Made by a program: the position numbers and the translations under genes | Notes under the pieces: generated by a model | Database searches by the model: none | What the model saw: the letters and a program-made list of their open reading frames with translations, nothing else | Told to the model about the DNA's origin: nothing | Assembly (NCBI RefSeq): GCF_900187455.1 | Contig: NZ_FYDX01000022.1 | Span: forward strand, 1-64,000 | Reading direction: 5' to 3' | DNA: 64,000 nucleotides | Source: Pseudomonas sp. Irchel 3E13 | GTDB taxonomy: Bacteria; Pseudomonadota; Gammaproteobacteria; Pseudomonadales; Pseudomonadaceae | Shown: piece after piece, positions 52,000-61,168 of the stretch | Numbering within the stretch: position 1 is the stretch's first letter | Layout of the letters: every line of letters begins with the position of its first letter

Positions 52000-52074
52000 A
52001 TGCGTTCATTACTGCTGTGGATGTTGGGTGTGCCGATTCCGGTGATCATTCTGATTGCGCTGTTTATGCACTGA
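52000..52074 (+). CDS. 24-residue membrane miniprotein
   Basis: From ATG 52000 the frame codes for MRSLLLWMLGVPIPVIILIA plus four more residues, essentially one membrane helix. A very strong ribosome site (AGAAGGAG) lies seven bases before the ATG, far better than chance for so short a frame. It follows the membrane protein in the same direction, so the two are probably co-transcribed. Function is unknown; it may bind or stabilise its larger neighbour. It could also be a conserved Pseudomonas mini-protein of the small hydrophobic class. Confidence 0.65.
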   Translation: MRSLLLWMLGVPIPVIILIALFMH

Positions 52075-52089
52075 TTATTTCAAACCGCT

Positions 52090-52171
52090 TCGCGAGCAAG
52101 CTCGCTCCTACAGGTAGGTTTAACGTCAGGATGACGCCGAACGAATCCTGTAGGAGCGAGCTTGCTCGCGA
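52090..52171. repeat. REP pair (REPIN) with perfect 25-base arms
   Basis: Arms at 52090-52114 and 52147-52171 are exact reverse complements containing TCGCGAGCAAGCTCGC, the best-known Pseudomonas REP core, with a 32-base spacer. It lies between the miniprotein gene and convergent dppF. RAYT transposases move such elements; none is in this window. Confidence 0.95.
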
Positions 52172-52178
52172 TTGGGCT

Positions 52179-53150
52179 TTAAAGAAACTGCTCCGCGTAA
52201 TGACACGCCACCTGCCGCGTCCCCACCTGACGGAACGCCGGCACTTCCCGCCCGCAACGCTCAGTGGCATACGGGCAGCGCTTATGGAACGCACAGCCAT
52301 CCGGCGGATTCAGCGGGTTGGGCAGCTCACCGGCAATCTTGATCTTCGGCTTCAACGGGTCCGGATGAATCGTCGGCGTCGCCGACAACAACGCCTGCGT
52401 ATACGGATGCAGCGGCTTCTCGTAGATATCCGCCTTAGGCCCCATCTCCGCCGGCCGCCCCAGGTACATCACCAACACCTGATCAGCGACATGCCGCACC
52501 ACCGCGAGGTTGTGCGAGATGAACACGTAGGCGGTGTTGAATTCCTTTTGCAGGTCCATGAACAGGTTCAGCACCTGGGCCTGGATCGATACGTCCAGCG
52601 CCGAGGTCGGTTCGTCCGCCACCAGCACTTTCGGTTGCAACATCATCGCCCGCGCCAGGGCAATGCGCTGGCGTTGGCCACCGGAGAACATGTGCGGGTA
52701 ACGCTGGTAGTGCTCGGGACGCAGCCCCACCTGCAACATCATCGCCTGCACTTTCTCGCGCCGTTCGGTGCGCGACAGCGCGGTGTTGATCAGCAGCGGT
52801 TCGGCCAATTGGTCGCCGATCTTCTGCCGCGGGTTGAGCGAGGCGTAGGGGCTCTGGAACACCATCTGCACGTCGCGCCGCAACTGCTTGCGCTCGCGTT
52901 TTCCGGCGCCGGTGACTTCCTGGCCGGCGATTTTCAGCGAGCCGGAAGACGGCTCTTCGATCAGCGTCAGGGCGCGGGCCAGGGTGGACTTGCCGCAGCC
53001 GGACTCGCCGACCACGGCCAGGGTCTTGCCGGCTTCCAGTTCGAACGACACGCCATTCAGCGCGCGGACCGTGGCGTAGCCCTTGAACAGGCCACGGGAG
53101 ACTTCGTAGTGACGGGTGAGGTCACGGGCAGTGAGGACGACTTCGCTCAT
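52179..53150 (-). CDS. dppF: Dipeptide ABC transporter ATP-binding protein DppF
   Basis: This is one of two ATPases of the DppBCDF importer. It has 323 residues from ATG 53150, with Walker A GESGCGKST, signature FSGGQRQRIALARA, Walker B VLVADEPTSALD, and the C-terminal oligopeptide-transporter zone with four Cys positions (GCAFHKRCPYATERC), typical of the Fe-S-like motif in Opp/Dpp ATPases. Its ATG overlaps the dppD stop. It is the last gene of the dpp operon. Confidence 0.95.
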   Translation of the reverse strand: MSEVVLTARDLTRHYEVSRGLFKGYATVRALNGVSFELEAGKTLAVVGESGCGKSTLARALTLIEEPSSGSLKIAGQEVTGAGKRERKQLRRDVQMVFQSPYASLNPRQKIGDQLAEPLLINTALSRTERREKVQAMMLQVGLRPEHYQRYPHMFSGGQRQRIALARAMMLQPKVLVADEPTSALDVSIQAQVLNLFMDLQKEFNTAYVFISHNLAVVRHVADQVLVMYLGRPAEMGPKADIYEKPLHPYTQALLSATPTIHPDPLKPKIKIAGELPNPLNPPDGCAFHKRCPYATERCGREVPAFRQVGTRQVACHYAEQFL

Positions 53151-54118
53151 CACGCTACCTCCTGGTTCAGTGGGTAGAAGCAGCGGGCCAGGCTGTGGGC
53201 CTGGGGATCGAGGTCGGGGCGTTGCTGACGGCAGTTGTCGCGCACATACGGACAGCGCGGCGACAGCAGGCAACCACTGGGCCGGTCATACCGGCCGGGG
53301 ACGATGCCGGGCAGGGTGGCCAGGCGCTCGGCGCCGAGGCTGTGTTCGGGAATCGCCTTGAGCAGCGCTTCGCTGTAAGGGTGGGCGGGCACTTCGAACA
53401 GCTCCGGCACCTGGCCGATTTCCACCGCTTGCCCGGCGTACATCACGCAGACCCGGCGGGCGGTTTCGGCGACGACGGCGAGGTCGTGGGTGATCAGGAT
53501 CAGCGCCATGTCCTGCTCTTTCTGCAGGTTCAGCAGCAGTTCCATGATCTGCGCCTGGATCGTCACGTCGAGGGCGGTGGTGGGTTCGTCGGCGATCAGC
53601 AGCTTGGGTTCGCCGGCAATCGCCATGGCGATCGCCACCCGTTGGCTCATGCCGCCGGAGAGTTGGTGCGGATAAGCATCGAGACGGCTTTCCGGAGCCG
53701 GGATCTCGACTTTCTTCAGCAACTCCAGCGCCCGCTGGCGCGCCGCCTTGCCGCGCAGGCCGAGGTGCTGGCGCAGCACTTCCTCGATCTGGAAACCCAC
53801 GGTGTAGCTGGGGTTGAGGGCGGTCATCGGGTCCTGGAAGACCATCGCCATGTCCTTGCCCACGACCTTGCGCCGTTGCCGGCCATTGATCTTGAGCATG
53901 TCGTGGCCGTCGAAGGTGAGGGCGTCGGCGCTGATCCGCCCGGGGGCGTCGATCAGGCCCATCAGCGCCATCATGGTCACCGACTTGCCGGAGCCGGACT
54001 CGCCGACGATGGCCAGGACTTCGCCCTTGGCCACGCTCAGGTCAAGGCCGTCGACCACTGGCACGGCGCCGGCGTCACCGAAGCGCACGTTGAGATTGCG
54101 GATTTGCAGAAGTGACAT
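53150..54118 (-). CDS. dppD: Dipeptide ABC transporter ATP-binding protein DppD
   Basis: This is the second ATPase, 322 residues from ATG 54118. It has Walker A GESGSGKS, LSGGMSQRVAIAMA, LLIADEPTTALD, and the C-terminal cysteine cluster GCLLSPRCPYVRDNC. It pairs with DppF to form the asymmetric ATPase dimer. The ATG has AGGAGAAG upstream; starts further upstream lie in dppC. Confidence 0.95.
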   Translation of the reverse strand: MSLLQIRNLNVRFGDAGAVPVVDGLDLSVAKGEVLAIVGESGSGKSVTMMALMGLIDAPGRISADALTFDGHDMLKINGRQRRKVVGKDMAMVFQDPMTALNPSYTVGFQIEEVLRQHLGLRGKAARQRALELLKKVEIPAPESRLDAYPHQLSGGMSQRVAIAMAIAGEPKLLIADEPTTALDVTIQAQIMELLLNLQKEQDMALILITHDLAVVAETARRVCVMYAGQAVEIGQVPELFEVPAHPYSEALLKAIPEHSLGAERLATLPGIVPGRYDRPSGCLLSPRCPYVRDNCRQQRPDLDPQAHSLARCFYPLNQEVA

Positions 54119-54128
54119 GGGCTTCTCC

Positions 54129-55055
54129 TCAGGCGGCATTCTTGAGTTTCGGGTCCAGCGCATCGCGCAGTCCGTCGCCCATCAGGTTGATTGCCAGCAC
54201 GCTGAGCAAAATGGTCAGTCCCGGCAGGCTCACCACCCACCAGGCGCGTTCGATGTAGTCGCGGGCCGAGGCCAGCATCGTGCCCCACTCGGGGGTGGGC
54301 GGTTGCACGCCGAGGCCGAGGAAACCGAGGGCGGCGGCATCGAGGATCGCCGAAGAGAAACTCAGGGTCGCCTGCACGATCAGCGGCGCCATGCAGTTGG
54401 GCAGCACGGTGATGAACATCAGGCGCGGCAGGCTGGCGCCGGCCAGGCGTGCGGCGGTGACGTAGTCGCGGTTGAGTTCGCCCATCACCGCGGCGCGGGT
54501 CAGGCGCACATAGGACGGCAGCGAGACGATGGCAATGGCGATCACCGTGTTGACCAGGCCAGGGCCGAGGATGGCGACGATCGCCACCGCCAGCAGCAGT
54601 GACGGCAGGGCCAGCATCACGTCCATCAGGCGCATGATCGAGGCGCCGAGGGCCTTCGGAAAGAAGCCCGCGAGCAGGCCGAGGATGATCCCCGGGATCA
54701 ACGAAATGACCACCGACGACAGGCCGATCAGCAGCGACAGCCGCGAGCCCTGGATCAGTCGCGACAGCAAGTCGCGGCCGAGCTCGTCGGTGCCGAGGAT
54801 GAACTGCCAGTTGCCGCCTTCGAGCCACACCGGCGGGGTCAGCAGGAATTCGCGGTACTGCTCGCTGGGGTTGTGCGGCGCGACCCAGGGCGCGAACAAC
54901 GCACAGAAGACGATCAGGCACATGAACAGCAGGCCGGCCACTGCGCCCTTGTTGCGCGAGAAGGCGTGCCAGAACTCTTTGTACGGCGACGGATAGAGCA
55001 GGCTCTGGTCGAGGGGGCTGGAGGCGTTGACGGGGGTTGGCGCGGGAGTATTCAT
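54129..55055 (-). CDS. dppC: Dipeptide ABC transporter permease DppC
   Basis: The 308-residue permease has a cytoplasmic N-terminus, six helices (the first near residues 42-62), the conserved ILGTDELGRDLLSRLIQGSRLSL segment and the EAA-type loop DYVTAARLAGASLPRLMFITVLPN. It forms the channel with DppB. Confidence 0.95.
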   Translation of the reverse strand: MNTPAPTPVNASSPLDQSLLYPSPYKEFWHAFSRNKGAVAGLLFMCLIVFCALFAPWVAPHNPSEQYREFLLTPPVWLEGGNWQFILGTDELGRDLLSRLIQGSRLSLLIGLSSVVISLIPGIILGLLAGFFPKALGASIMRLMDVMLALPSLLLAVAIVAILGPGLVNTVIAIAIVSLPSYVRLTRAAVMGELNRDYVTAARLAGASLPRLMFITVLPNCMAPLIVQATLSFSSAILDAAALGFLGLGVQPPTPEWGTMLASARDYIERAWWVVSLPGLTILLSVLAINLMGDGLRDALDPKLKNAA

Positions 55056-55065
55056 GATGAGGGCC

Positions 55066-56076
55066 TCAGCGCTGGTGACGGATGCGTGGATTGACCAGGC
55101 CGTAGAGGATGTCGACGACGAAGTTGACCAGGATGACCAGGCAGGCGATCAACAGGATGCCGTTCTGCACCACGGGGTAGTCGCGGGCGCCGATGGCCTC
55201 GATCAGCCATTTGCCGATGCCCGGCCAGGAAAAGATGGTTTCGGTAAGGACCGCGCCGGCCAGCAGCGTGCCGACCTGCAGGCCGAACACCGTCAGCACC
55301 GGGATCAGCGCGTTGCGCAGGCCGTGGACGAACACCACCCGCGCCGGCGACAGGCCCTTGGCCCGGGCGGTGCGAATGTAGTCTTCGCGCAGCACTTCGA
55401 GCATCGAGGAGCGGGTCATCCGCGCGATCACCGCCAGCGGGATGGTGCCCAGCACGATGGCCGGCAGGATCAGGTGCATCAGGGCGTCCTTGAATGCGCC
55501 TTCTTCCTCGCTGAGCAGGGTGTCGATGAGCATGAAGCCGGTCTTCGGTTCGATGTCGTAAAGCAGGTCGATGCGCCCGGACACCGGCGTCCAGCCGAGG
55601 TTGACCGAGAAGAACATGATGAGAATCAGGCCCCACCAGAAAATCGGCATCGAATAACCAGTGAGCGATAGCCCCATCACGCCGTGGTCGAAGATCGAAC
55701 CCCGCTTGAGCGCGGCGATGACACCGGCCAGTACGCCGAGGGTGCCGGCGAACAGCAACGCGGCCAGGGCCAGTTCGAGGGTGGCGGGGAACAGGGCGAG
55801 AAACTCGTGCCAGACGCTCTCGCGGGTGCGCAGCGATTCGCCCAGATCGCCCTGGGCCAGCTTGCCGACGTAATCCAGGTATTGCTCCGGCAACGGCTTG
55901 TTCAGGCCCAGCCGCTCCATGGCCTGGGCGTGCATTTGCGGGTCGACCCGGCGCTCGCCCATCATCACTTCCACCGGGTCACCCGGGATGAGTCGTATGA
56001 GCGCGAAAGTCAGTAGCGTGATGCCGAAAAATGTCGGGATCAGCAGTCCCAGACGCCGGGCAATGAAACTAAACAT
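55066..56076 (-). CDS. dppB: Dipeptide ABC transporter permease DppB
   Basis: The 336-residue permease begins MFSFIARRLGLLIPTFFGITLLTFALIRLIPGDPVEVMMG, the classic DppB/OppB start. It has six helices and the loop DYIRTARAKGLSPARVVFVHGLRNALIPVLT. It is the first permease gene, about 70 bases after its binding protein. Confidence 0.96.
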   Translation of the reverse strand: MFSFIARRLGLLIPTFFGITLLTFALIRLIPGDPVEVMMGERRVDPQMHAQAMERLGLNKPLPEQYLDYVGKLAQGDLGESLRTRESVWHEFLALFPATLELALAALLFAGTLGVLAGVIAALKRGSIFDHGVMGLSLTGYSMPIFWWGLILIMFFSVNLGWTPVSGRIDLLYDIEPKTGFMLIDTLLSEEEGAFKDALMHLILPAIVLGTIPLAVIARMTRSSMLEVLREDYIRTARAKGLSPARVVFVHGLRNALIPVLTVFGLQVGTLLAGAVLTETIFSWPGIGKWLIEAIGARDYPVVQNGILLIACLVILVNFVVDILYGLVNPRIRHQR

Positions 56077-56149
56077 CTTCTGGTGTTCCTCGTCAGCCGG
56101 TCAGGCGGGCTGCCTTTGCCGTGGTGGGGCTGTGGGCAGCATTATTTTT

Positions 56150-57745
56150 CTACTTCACCAAGGTGGTGGCGAAGTTGTTATTAGTCAGGGGGCTGATGAT
56201 GTAGCCCTCGACGTTCCGGCGCATGGCCGTGAACATCTTCGGATGGGCCATGGTTATCCACGGCCGGTCCTCATCGTACACGGCCAGCGCCTGCTTATAG
56301 AGCGCCTCGCGCTGTCGCGGATCGGTCACCTGGCGGGCCTGGGTGATCAGCGCCTGAAATTTCTCGTTGCACCACCGAGCATAGTTCTCGCCATTTCTGG
56401 CTGCCTCGCAACTGAGCAGCGGGGTCAGGAAGTTGTCCGGATCGCCGTTGTCGCCGGCCCAACCGGTGGACACCATGTCGTGCTCGCCGTTCTTCGCCCG
56501 GCGCAGCATTTCCGCCCATTCCATGACCCGGATATCGACCTTCAGGCCGATCTTCGCCAGGTCGTCCTGGAGCATTTCCGCGCTCAGTCGCGGATTGGGA
56601 TTGGTCGGTCCACCGCCGTTGCGGGTGAACAGGGTCAGCGCCGTGCCTTGCGGAACCCCGGCTTCCTTGAGCAGGGCCCGGGCTTTGTCGAGGTCGCGGG
56701 GCGGGTTGTGGTTGTCTTGGTTGTAGCCCAGCAGGGTCGGCGGGTACGGGTTGACCGCCAGCAGCGCGTTGCCCTTGCCGAACAGTTGATCGATGTGGGT
56801 CTGGCGGTCGAAGGCGATATTGATCGCGTTGCGCACCCGCACATCGCTCAGGTAACGGTGCTCGGTGTTGAGGGCGATATAGCCGGTGACCAGCGCCTCC
56901 AGCTCGGCGACCTTGAGCATCGGGTCGGCCTTGAGCGCGGGCACGTCGTCGGGCTTCGGATAGAGCGCGACCTGGCATTCGTTGGCGCGCAGTTTCTGCA
57001 CGCGCACGTTGTTGTCATTGGCGATGGCGAACACCAGCGTCTCGCTCGGTGGCGCGCCACGGAAGTAGTCCGGGTGGGCCTTGTAGCGGATCTGCGCGTC
57101 CTTGTTGTAACGCTGGAAGACGAAGGGGCCGGTGCCGATCGGCTTGCTGTTGAGGTCGCCGGTGTTGCCGGTCTTGAGCAACTGGTCGGCGTATTCGGCG
57201 GAATAGATGGAGGTGAAGGCCATGGCGAGGTCGCGAAGAAACGGTGCTTCCGGGCGGGTCAGGGTGAAGACCACGGTGTGGTCGTCGGTCTTTTCCACGC
57301 GTTTCAGCAGGTCGCGAAAACCCATGCTTTCGAAATAGGGGAAGCCGATGCTGGTTTTGTCGTGCCACGGGTGGTTCGGGTCGAGCTGGCGCTGGAAGCT
57401 CCAGAGCACGTCGTCGGCGTTCATCGCGCGGGTCGGGGTGAACCAGTCGGTGTGGTGGAATTTCACGCCCCGGCGCAGGTGGAAGGTGTAGGTCAGGCCG
57501 TCGTCGCTGATGTCCCAGCGTTCGGCCAGGGCCGGCTGGATATCGGTGGTGCCGGGCGTGAAATCCACCAGGCGGTTGAACAGGGTTTCGGCGACGGCGT
57601 CACCGGTGACCGCGGTGGTGTACTGGGCCATGTCGAAACCTTCCGGGCTGGCCTCGGTGCAGACCACCAGCGGCTTGGCGCAGAGGCTTGCCGAGGTGCT
57701 CAGCAACAGGGCCGCCAGTGCGGCCTGAAGGGGAGAGGGATTCAT
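56150..57745 (-). CDS. Dipeptide-binding protein (DppA paralogue, DppA4-like)
   Basis: This is a periplasmic SBP_bac_5 protein of 531 residues with a signal peptide ending ASLCA (about 23). It then has the DppA start KPLVVCTEASPEGFDMAQYTT and a GDNGDPDNFLTPLLSC motif. A Cys pair (in VCTEA and LSCEA) is typical of DppA-type disulfides. Position directly upstream of dppB, and next to the porin, matches PA4502. It is clearly less similar to the other two binding proteins in the window than they are to each other. Confidence 0.9.
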   Translation of the reverse strand: MNPSPLQAALAALLLSTSASLCAKPLVVCTEASPEGFDMAQYTTAVTGDAVAETLFNRLVDFTPGTTDIQPALAERWDISDDGLTYTFHLRRGVKFHHTDWFTPTRAMNADDVLWSFQRQLDPNHPWHDKTSIGFPYFESMGFRDLLKRVEKTDDHTVVFTLTRPEAPFLRDLAMAFTSIYSAEYADQLLKTGNTGDLNSKPIGTGPFVFQRYNKDAQIRYKAHPDYFRGAPPSETLVFAIANDNNVRVQKLRANECQVALYPKPDDVPALKADPMLKVAELEALVTGYIALNTEHRYLSDVRVRNAINIAFDRQTHIDQLFGKGNALLAVNPYPPTLLGYNQDNHNPPRDLDKARALLKEAGVPQGTALTLFTRNGGGPTNPNPRLSAEMLQDDLAKIGLKVDIRVMEWAEMLRRAKNGEHDMVSTGWAGDNGDPDNFLTPLLSCEAARNGENYARWCNEKFQALITQARQVTDPRQREALYKQALAVYDEDRPWITMAHPKMFTAMRRNVEGYIISPLTNNNFATTLVK

Positions 57746-57773
57746 GCAGGCTCCTTTTCTCGGTTCCCGTCTG

Positions 57774-57801
57774 CGCCCCGGCCAACGTCGTGGCCGGGGC
57801 G
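57774..57801 (-). terminator. Stem-loop after the opdP gene
   Basis: CGCCCCGGCCA/TGGCCGGGGCG (11-base perfect stem, ACGTCG loop) lies ten bases past the porin stop. There is no good T run, so it may only reduce read-through into the dppA4-like gene or stabilise the porin mRNA. Confidence 0.6.
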
Positions 57802-57810
57802 CGGGAGTGC

Positions 57811-59190
57811 TCAGAGAATGTCGAAGGGGATGGTGGTCACGACGCGCATTTCGTCCACATTGCCATCAATCTGCGCCCGGCTCGCCCGGTGCGTGCTGTA
57901 GGTGGCACGGATGCTGGTGTCCTTGAGTGCGCCGTCCTGCACCGCATAGCTCACGCCAATGCCCCATTCTTTGTGGTGCTCGCCATCGAGCTTTTGTACA
58001 TCGTAGCCGCTGCCGCGGTAGTGAGTCCCGTCGATGCCCCAGCCGCGGGCGTTGTAGAGGTTCAGGCGTACCCCCGGCACGCCGTAGGGGGTCAGGTTGA
58101 GCACATAGCTGAGCTGCACGGATTTCTCGTTGGGGCCGTTGAAGTCGGAGTACAGCGAGTTGGCCAGGAAGATGCCGTTGGTGTCGTGCAGGTAGTCGAA
58201 GTACTCGTTGCCGTTCACTTGCTGCCACGACAGGCCGAGGGTATGGGCCTTGTGCGTCAGGGCGAAGGACAGGCTGAACGTGTCGTTGTCGATCGGCCCC
58301 TGTTTGCCGCGGCCGTGGTCGCGGGTGCCGTAGTAGTTGAAGCCGGTGGTCAGGCCGAGCATGGCGGTGTCGCCGAGGTCGTGGGACGCCGCGAGGTAGT
58401 ACTGGTTCCAGATGTCTTCGACATTGGCGAAGTACAGGCTGGTGGTCAGGCTTCTCATCGGTTGGTAGGTGAGGCCGGCCATGCTGACCCGGTCGGCCTG
58501 GGCACCGATGGCCGAGTATTCCGTGGTGAATTTGCTCTTGCCCTGTTCGGTACGGCTCGACACGCGCTCGAAGCTGCCGAGGTCGAACGACAGGGTGTGG
58601 AATTCCGCGCTGTGCAGGCTGACGCCGTCGAAGCTCGACGGCAAGGCGCGGTTGCCGATGGCGGCGATCACCGGCGTGTTCACCGTATGGCGGCCCGCCG
58701 TCAGGGTGGTGTGGGAGACGCGTGCCTTCAGGTTGGCCAGGCCGATCTTGCTCCACTGGCCGATGACATCGCCGTCACTGTGGGTGAGGGTGCGGTTGTT
58801 GGGTCCGGCCACCGCGGCGCGGCTTCGTTCCAGGGCAATGGCGTTGTAGCCCGCAACCTGGACGCCGAAGCCCACGGGGCCCTGGCTGAAGCCCGAGCTG
58901 TAATCGAGGATGGTGCCCTGCACCCAGTTATCGCGGCTGTGGCTGTTGTGGCGGGTGCCGTCGCTCTTGTAGTAGCGGAACTGCGGACCTTTGGTGGCGC
59001 GTTCGTGTGAATACCAGTTGCGGGTCGAGCCGGACAGGCTCTGCCCTTCGAAGAATCCGCCGGCTTCGGCCTGGGCGTTGTTCTCCTTGAGGCTGATTGG
59101 CAGGTAGTCGTGGCTGAGGGATTCGGCCCGGGCCTGATTGGTCAGGCCGCAGAGGGTCAGTGCGGCGATGGATATAGAGAGTGCTTTCAA
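57811..59190 (-). CDS. opdP: OprD-family outer-membrane porin, OpdP-like
   Basis: OpdP is a substrate-selective porin for dipeptides (glycine-glutamate) and carbapenems in P. aeruginosa, where it sits in the dpp locus as here. From TTG 59190, with AAGGAAG before it, the protein is 459 residues: signal peptide ending TNQARA (about 22), then GGFFEGQSLSGSTRNWYSHERAT (an OprD landmark), repeated beta strands, and a final RVVTTIPFDIL. The alternative upstream start at 59313 would add an untypical extension. Confidence 0.88.
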   Translation of the reverse strand: MKALSISIAALTLCGLTNQARAESLSHDYLPISLKENNAQAEAGGFFEGQSLSGSTRNWYSHERATKGPQFRYYKSDGTRHNSHSRDNWVQGTILDYSSGFSQGPVGFGVQVAGYNAIALERSRAAVAGPNNRTLTHSDGDVIGQWSKIGLANLKARVSHTTLTAGRHTVNTPVIAAIGNRALPSSFDGVSLHSAEFHTLSFDLGSFERVSSRTEQGKSKFTTEYSAIGAQADRVSMAGLTYQPMRSLTTSLYFANVEDIWNQYYLAASHDLGDTAMLGLTTGFNYYGTRDHGRGKQGPIDNDTFSLSFALTHKAHTLGLSWQQVNGNEYFDYLHDTNGIFLANSLYSDFNGPNEKSVQLSYVLNLTPYGVPGVRLNLYNARGWGIDGTHYRGSGYDVQKLDGEHHKEWGIGVSYAVQDGALKDTSIRATYSTHRASRAQIDGNVDEMRVVTTIPFDIL

Positions 59191-59296
59191 GGCGATGCTT
59201 CCTTTTGTTCTTGTAAGAGCACCGGCGGGTCTTGTGAACCCACAGGTCATTGCACGGGATTGGGGCGGGTAAGCCTTGATCCGGCGAGGACCGACA

Positions 59297-60901
59297 TCAC
59301 TCGATGCCAACATCCAGGAAGGAGGTGCGACCGAACGGGCTCACCAGGTAATCCTTCACCTTCGTGCTTACCGGCTGGCTGACCGTGGAGTGGGCGACGG
59401 GGGTGATGGGCACTTGCTGCTTGATGTAGTGCTGGGCCTGGCGATACAGCTCGGAGCGCTGCTCGCGGTCGGTGACCGATTTGGCCTGTTTCACCAGGGC
59501 GTCGTATTGCGGGTCGCACCACATGGAGTGGTTGTGGCTGCCGATGGCGTCGCAGCTATAGAGGGTGCCGAGCCAGTTGTCCGGGTCGCCGTTGTCGCCA
59601 GTCCAGCCGATCAGGATGGTGTCGTGCTCGCCGTCCTTGGCGCGCTTGAGGTATTCACCCCATTCGTAGCTGACGATATTCACCTTGAGCCCGAGCTTGC
59701 CCCAGTCGTCCTGGAGCATCTGCGCCATCAGCTTGGCGTTGGGGTTGTAGGGGCGCTGAACCGGCATGGCCCAGAGGGTGATTTCGGTGCCTTCCTCGAC
59801 CCCGGCGTCGCGCAGCATCTGGCGCGCTTTTTCGATGTCTTGGGGCGGGTCGGTAATGCTCTCGTCATAGGACCACTGCGTGGGCGGCATGCTGTTCACC
59901 GCGACCTGGCCGGCGCCCTGGAACACAGTCTTGATGATCGCTTCCTTGTCCACGGCCATGTCCAGGGCCTGGCGCACTTCGAGCTGGTCGAACGGTTTTT
60001 TCTGGGTGTTGTAGGCGATGTAGCCGAGGTTGTAGGCGGGCTTCTCGATCAGGTTGATGGTCTCGTCGCGGCGCAGGGCCTCGAGGTCGGCGGGGCGGGG
60101 GTGGATGGTCACCTGGCACTCGCCTTTGCGCAGCTTCTGGACGCGTACCGACGGGTCGGTGTTGATCGAGAAAATCAGGTTGTCGAGCCTCACCTGCTCC
60201 GGTGCCCAGTAGTCCGGGTTGCCGCGGTAGCGGATCTGCGCGTCCTTCTGGTAACGGGTGAACACGAAAGGCCCGGTGCCGATCGGTTTGTGGCTGATGT
60301 CCGCCGGCGTGCCGCGGCTGAGTAGCTGTTCGGCGTACTCGGCCGAGAGGATCGACGCGAAGCTCATCGCCAGATTCTGGATCAGCGACGCATCGACCTG
60401 GTTGAGGGTGAAGACCACGGTCATCGGCCCGGTCTTTTCCACCTTGGCGATGGTCTTGTCCAGGCCCATGGCGCTGAAGTAGGGGAACTCGGTGCCGTAG
60501 GCCATGCGGAACGGGTGGGTCGTGTTGAGCATGCGGTTGAAGGTGAACAGCACGTCTTCGGCGTTGAAGTCACGGCTCGGTTTGAAGGCGGCGTTGCTGT
60601 GGAATTTCACTCCGGGGCGCAGGTTGAAGGTGTAGATCAGGCCGTCGTCAGAGATGCTCCAGTCGGTCGCGAGCGCGGGCAGCACGCCGGTGGCGCCGCG
60701 CTGGAACTCCACGAGGCGGTTGTACAGCGGTTCGGCGACGTCATTGTCGGTGCCGCTCTGGTATTGCGCGGAGTCGAACCCGGACGGGCTGCCTTCGGAA
60801 CAGAACACCAGATTGCCCTTCTTGTCGTCGGCCATTCCGAAGGGCGAATGAGCCAGCACGCCGGCCCCGAGAAGGGCGGCGAAGAGGGAAGTCATACGCA
60901 T
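59297..60901 (-). CDS. Dipeptide-binding protein (DppA paralogue, DppA3-like)
   Basis: The 534-residue periplasmic protein has a signal peptide ending FGMADDKK (about 25) and LVFCSEGSPSGFDSAQY. It has the shared blocks AMPVQRPYNPNAKLMAQ, SYEWGEYLKRAKDGEHD and GWTGDNGDPDNWLGTLYSC. It is very similar to the paralogue at 61169-62794, so the two look like a tandem duplication. GGGGA precedes the ATG. Positioned upstream of the porin, it corresponds to PA4500 (dppA3). Confidence 0.9.
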   Translation of the reverse strand: MRMTSLFAALLGAGVLAHSPFGMADDKKGNLVFCSEGSPSGFDSAQYQSGTDNDVAEPLYNRLVEFQRGATGVLPALATDWSISDDGLIYTFNLRPGVKFHSNAAFKPSRDFNAEDVLFTFNRMLNTTHPFRMAYGTEFPYFSAMGLDKTIAKVEKTGPMTVVFTLNQVDASLIQNLAMSFASILSAEYAEQLLSRGTPADISHKPIGTGPFVFTRYQKDAQIRYRGNPDYWAPEQVRLDNLIFSINTDPSVRVQKLRKGECQVTIHPRPADLEALRRDETINLIEKPAYNLGYIAYNTQKKPFDQLEVRQALDMAVDKEAIIKTVFQGAGQVAVNSMPPTQWSYDESITDPPQDIEKARQMLRDAGVEEGTEITLWAMPVQRPYNPNAKLMAQMLQDDWGKLGLKVNIVSYEWGEYLKRAKDGEHDTILIGWTGDNGDPDNWLGTLYSCDAIGSHNHSMWCDPQYDALVKQAKSVTDREQRSELYRQAQHYIKQQVPITPVAHSTVSQPVSTKVKDYLVSPFGRTSFLDVGIE

Positions 60902-61168
60902 GGGTATCCCCTTGTCTTGTGGTTGTCGTTGGAGTTTTCCGCGGCACAGGGCGAGCTTTCGCGCACGTGCTGCGGCGCCAGTCCCACGGTAAGGGCGGGG
61001 GAGGGCGACGACGAGTTACACAAGGGGCAAATTGAGGTGAGACGTTTCTGAGTGGTTTGACGAAATTTCAGCGGGGTGGTGGCGAGCTATCCACGGCGAG
61101 TGTGGTTTTCGCGGCGGCTATCCATCTGAACAGTCGCGATGGGCCGCAGGGCGGCCCTTGGAACGCGT

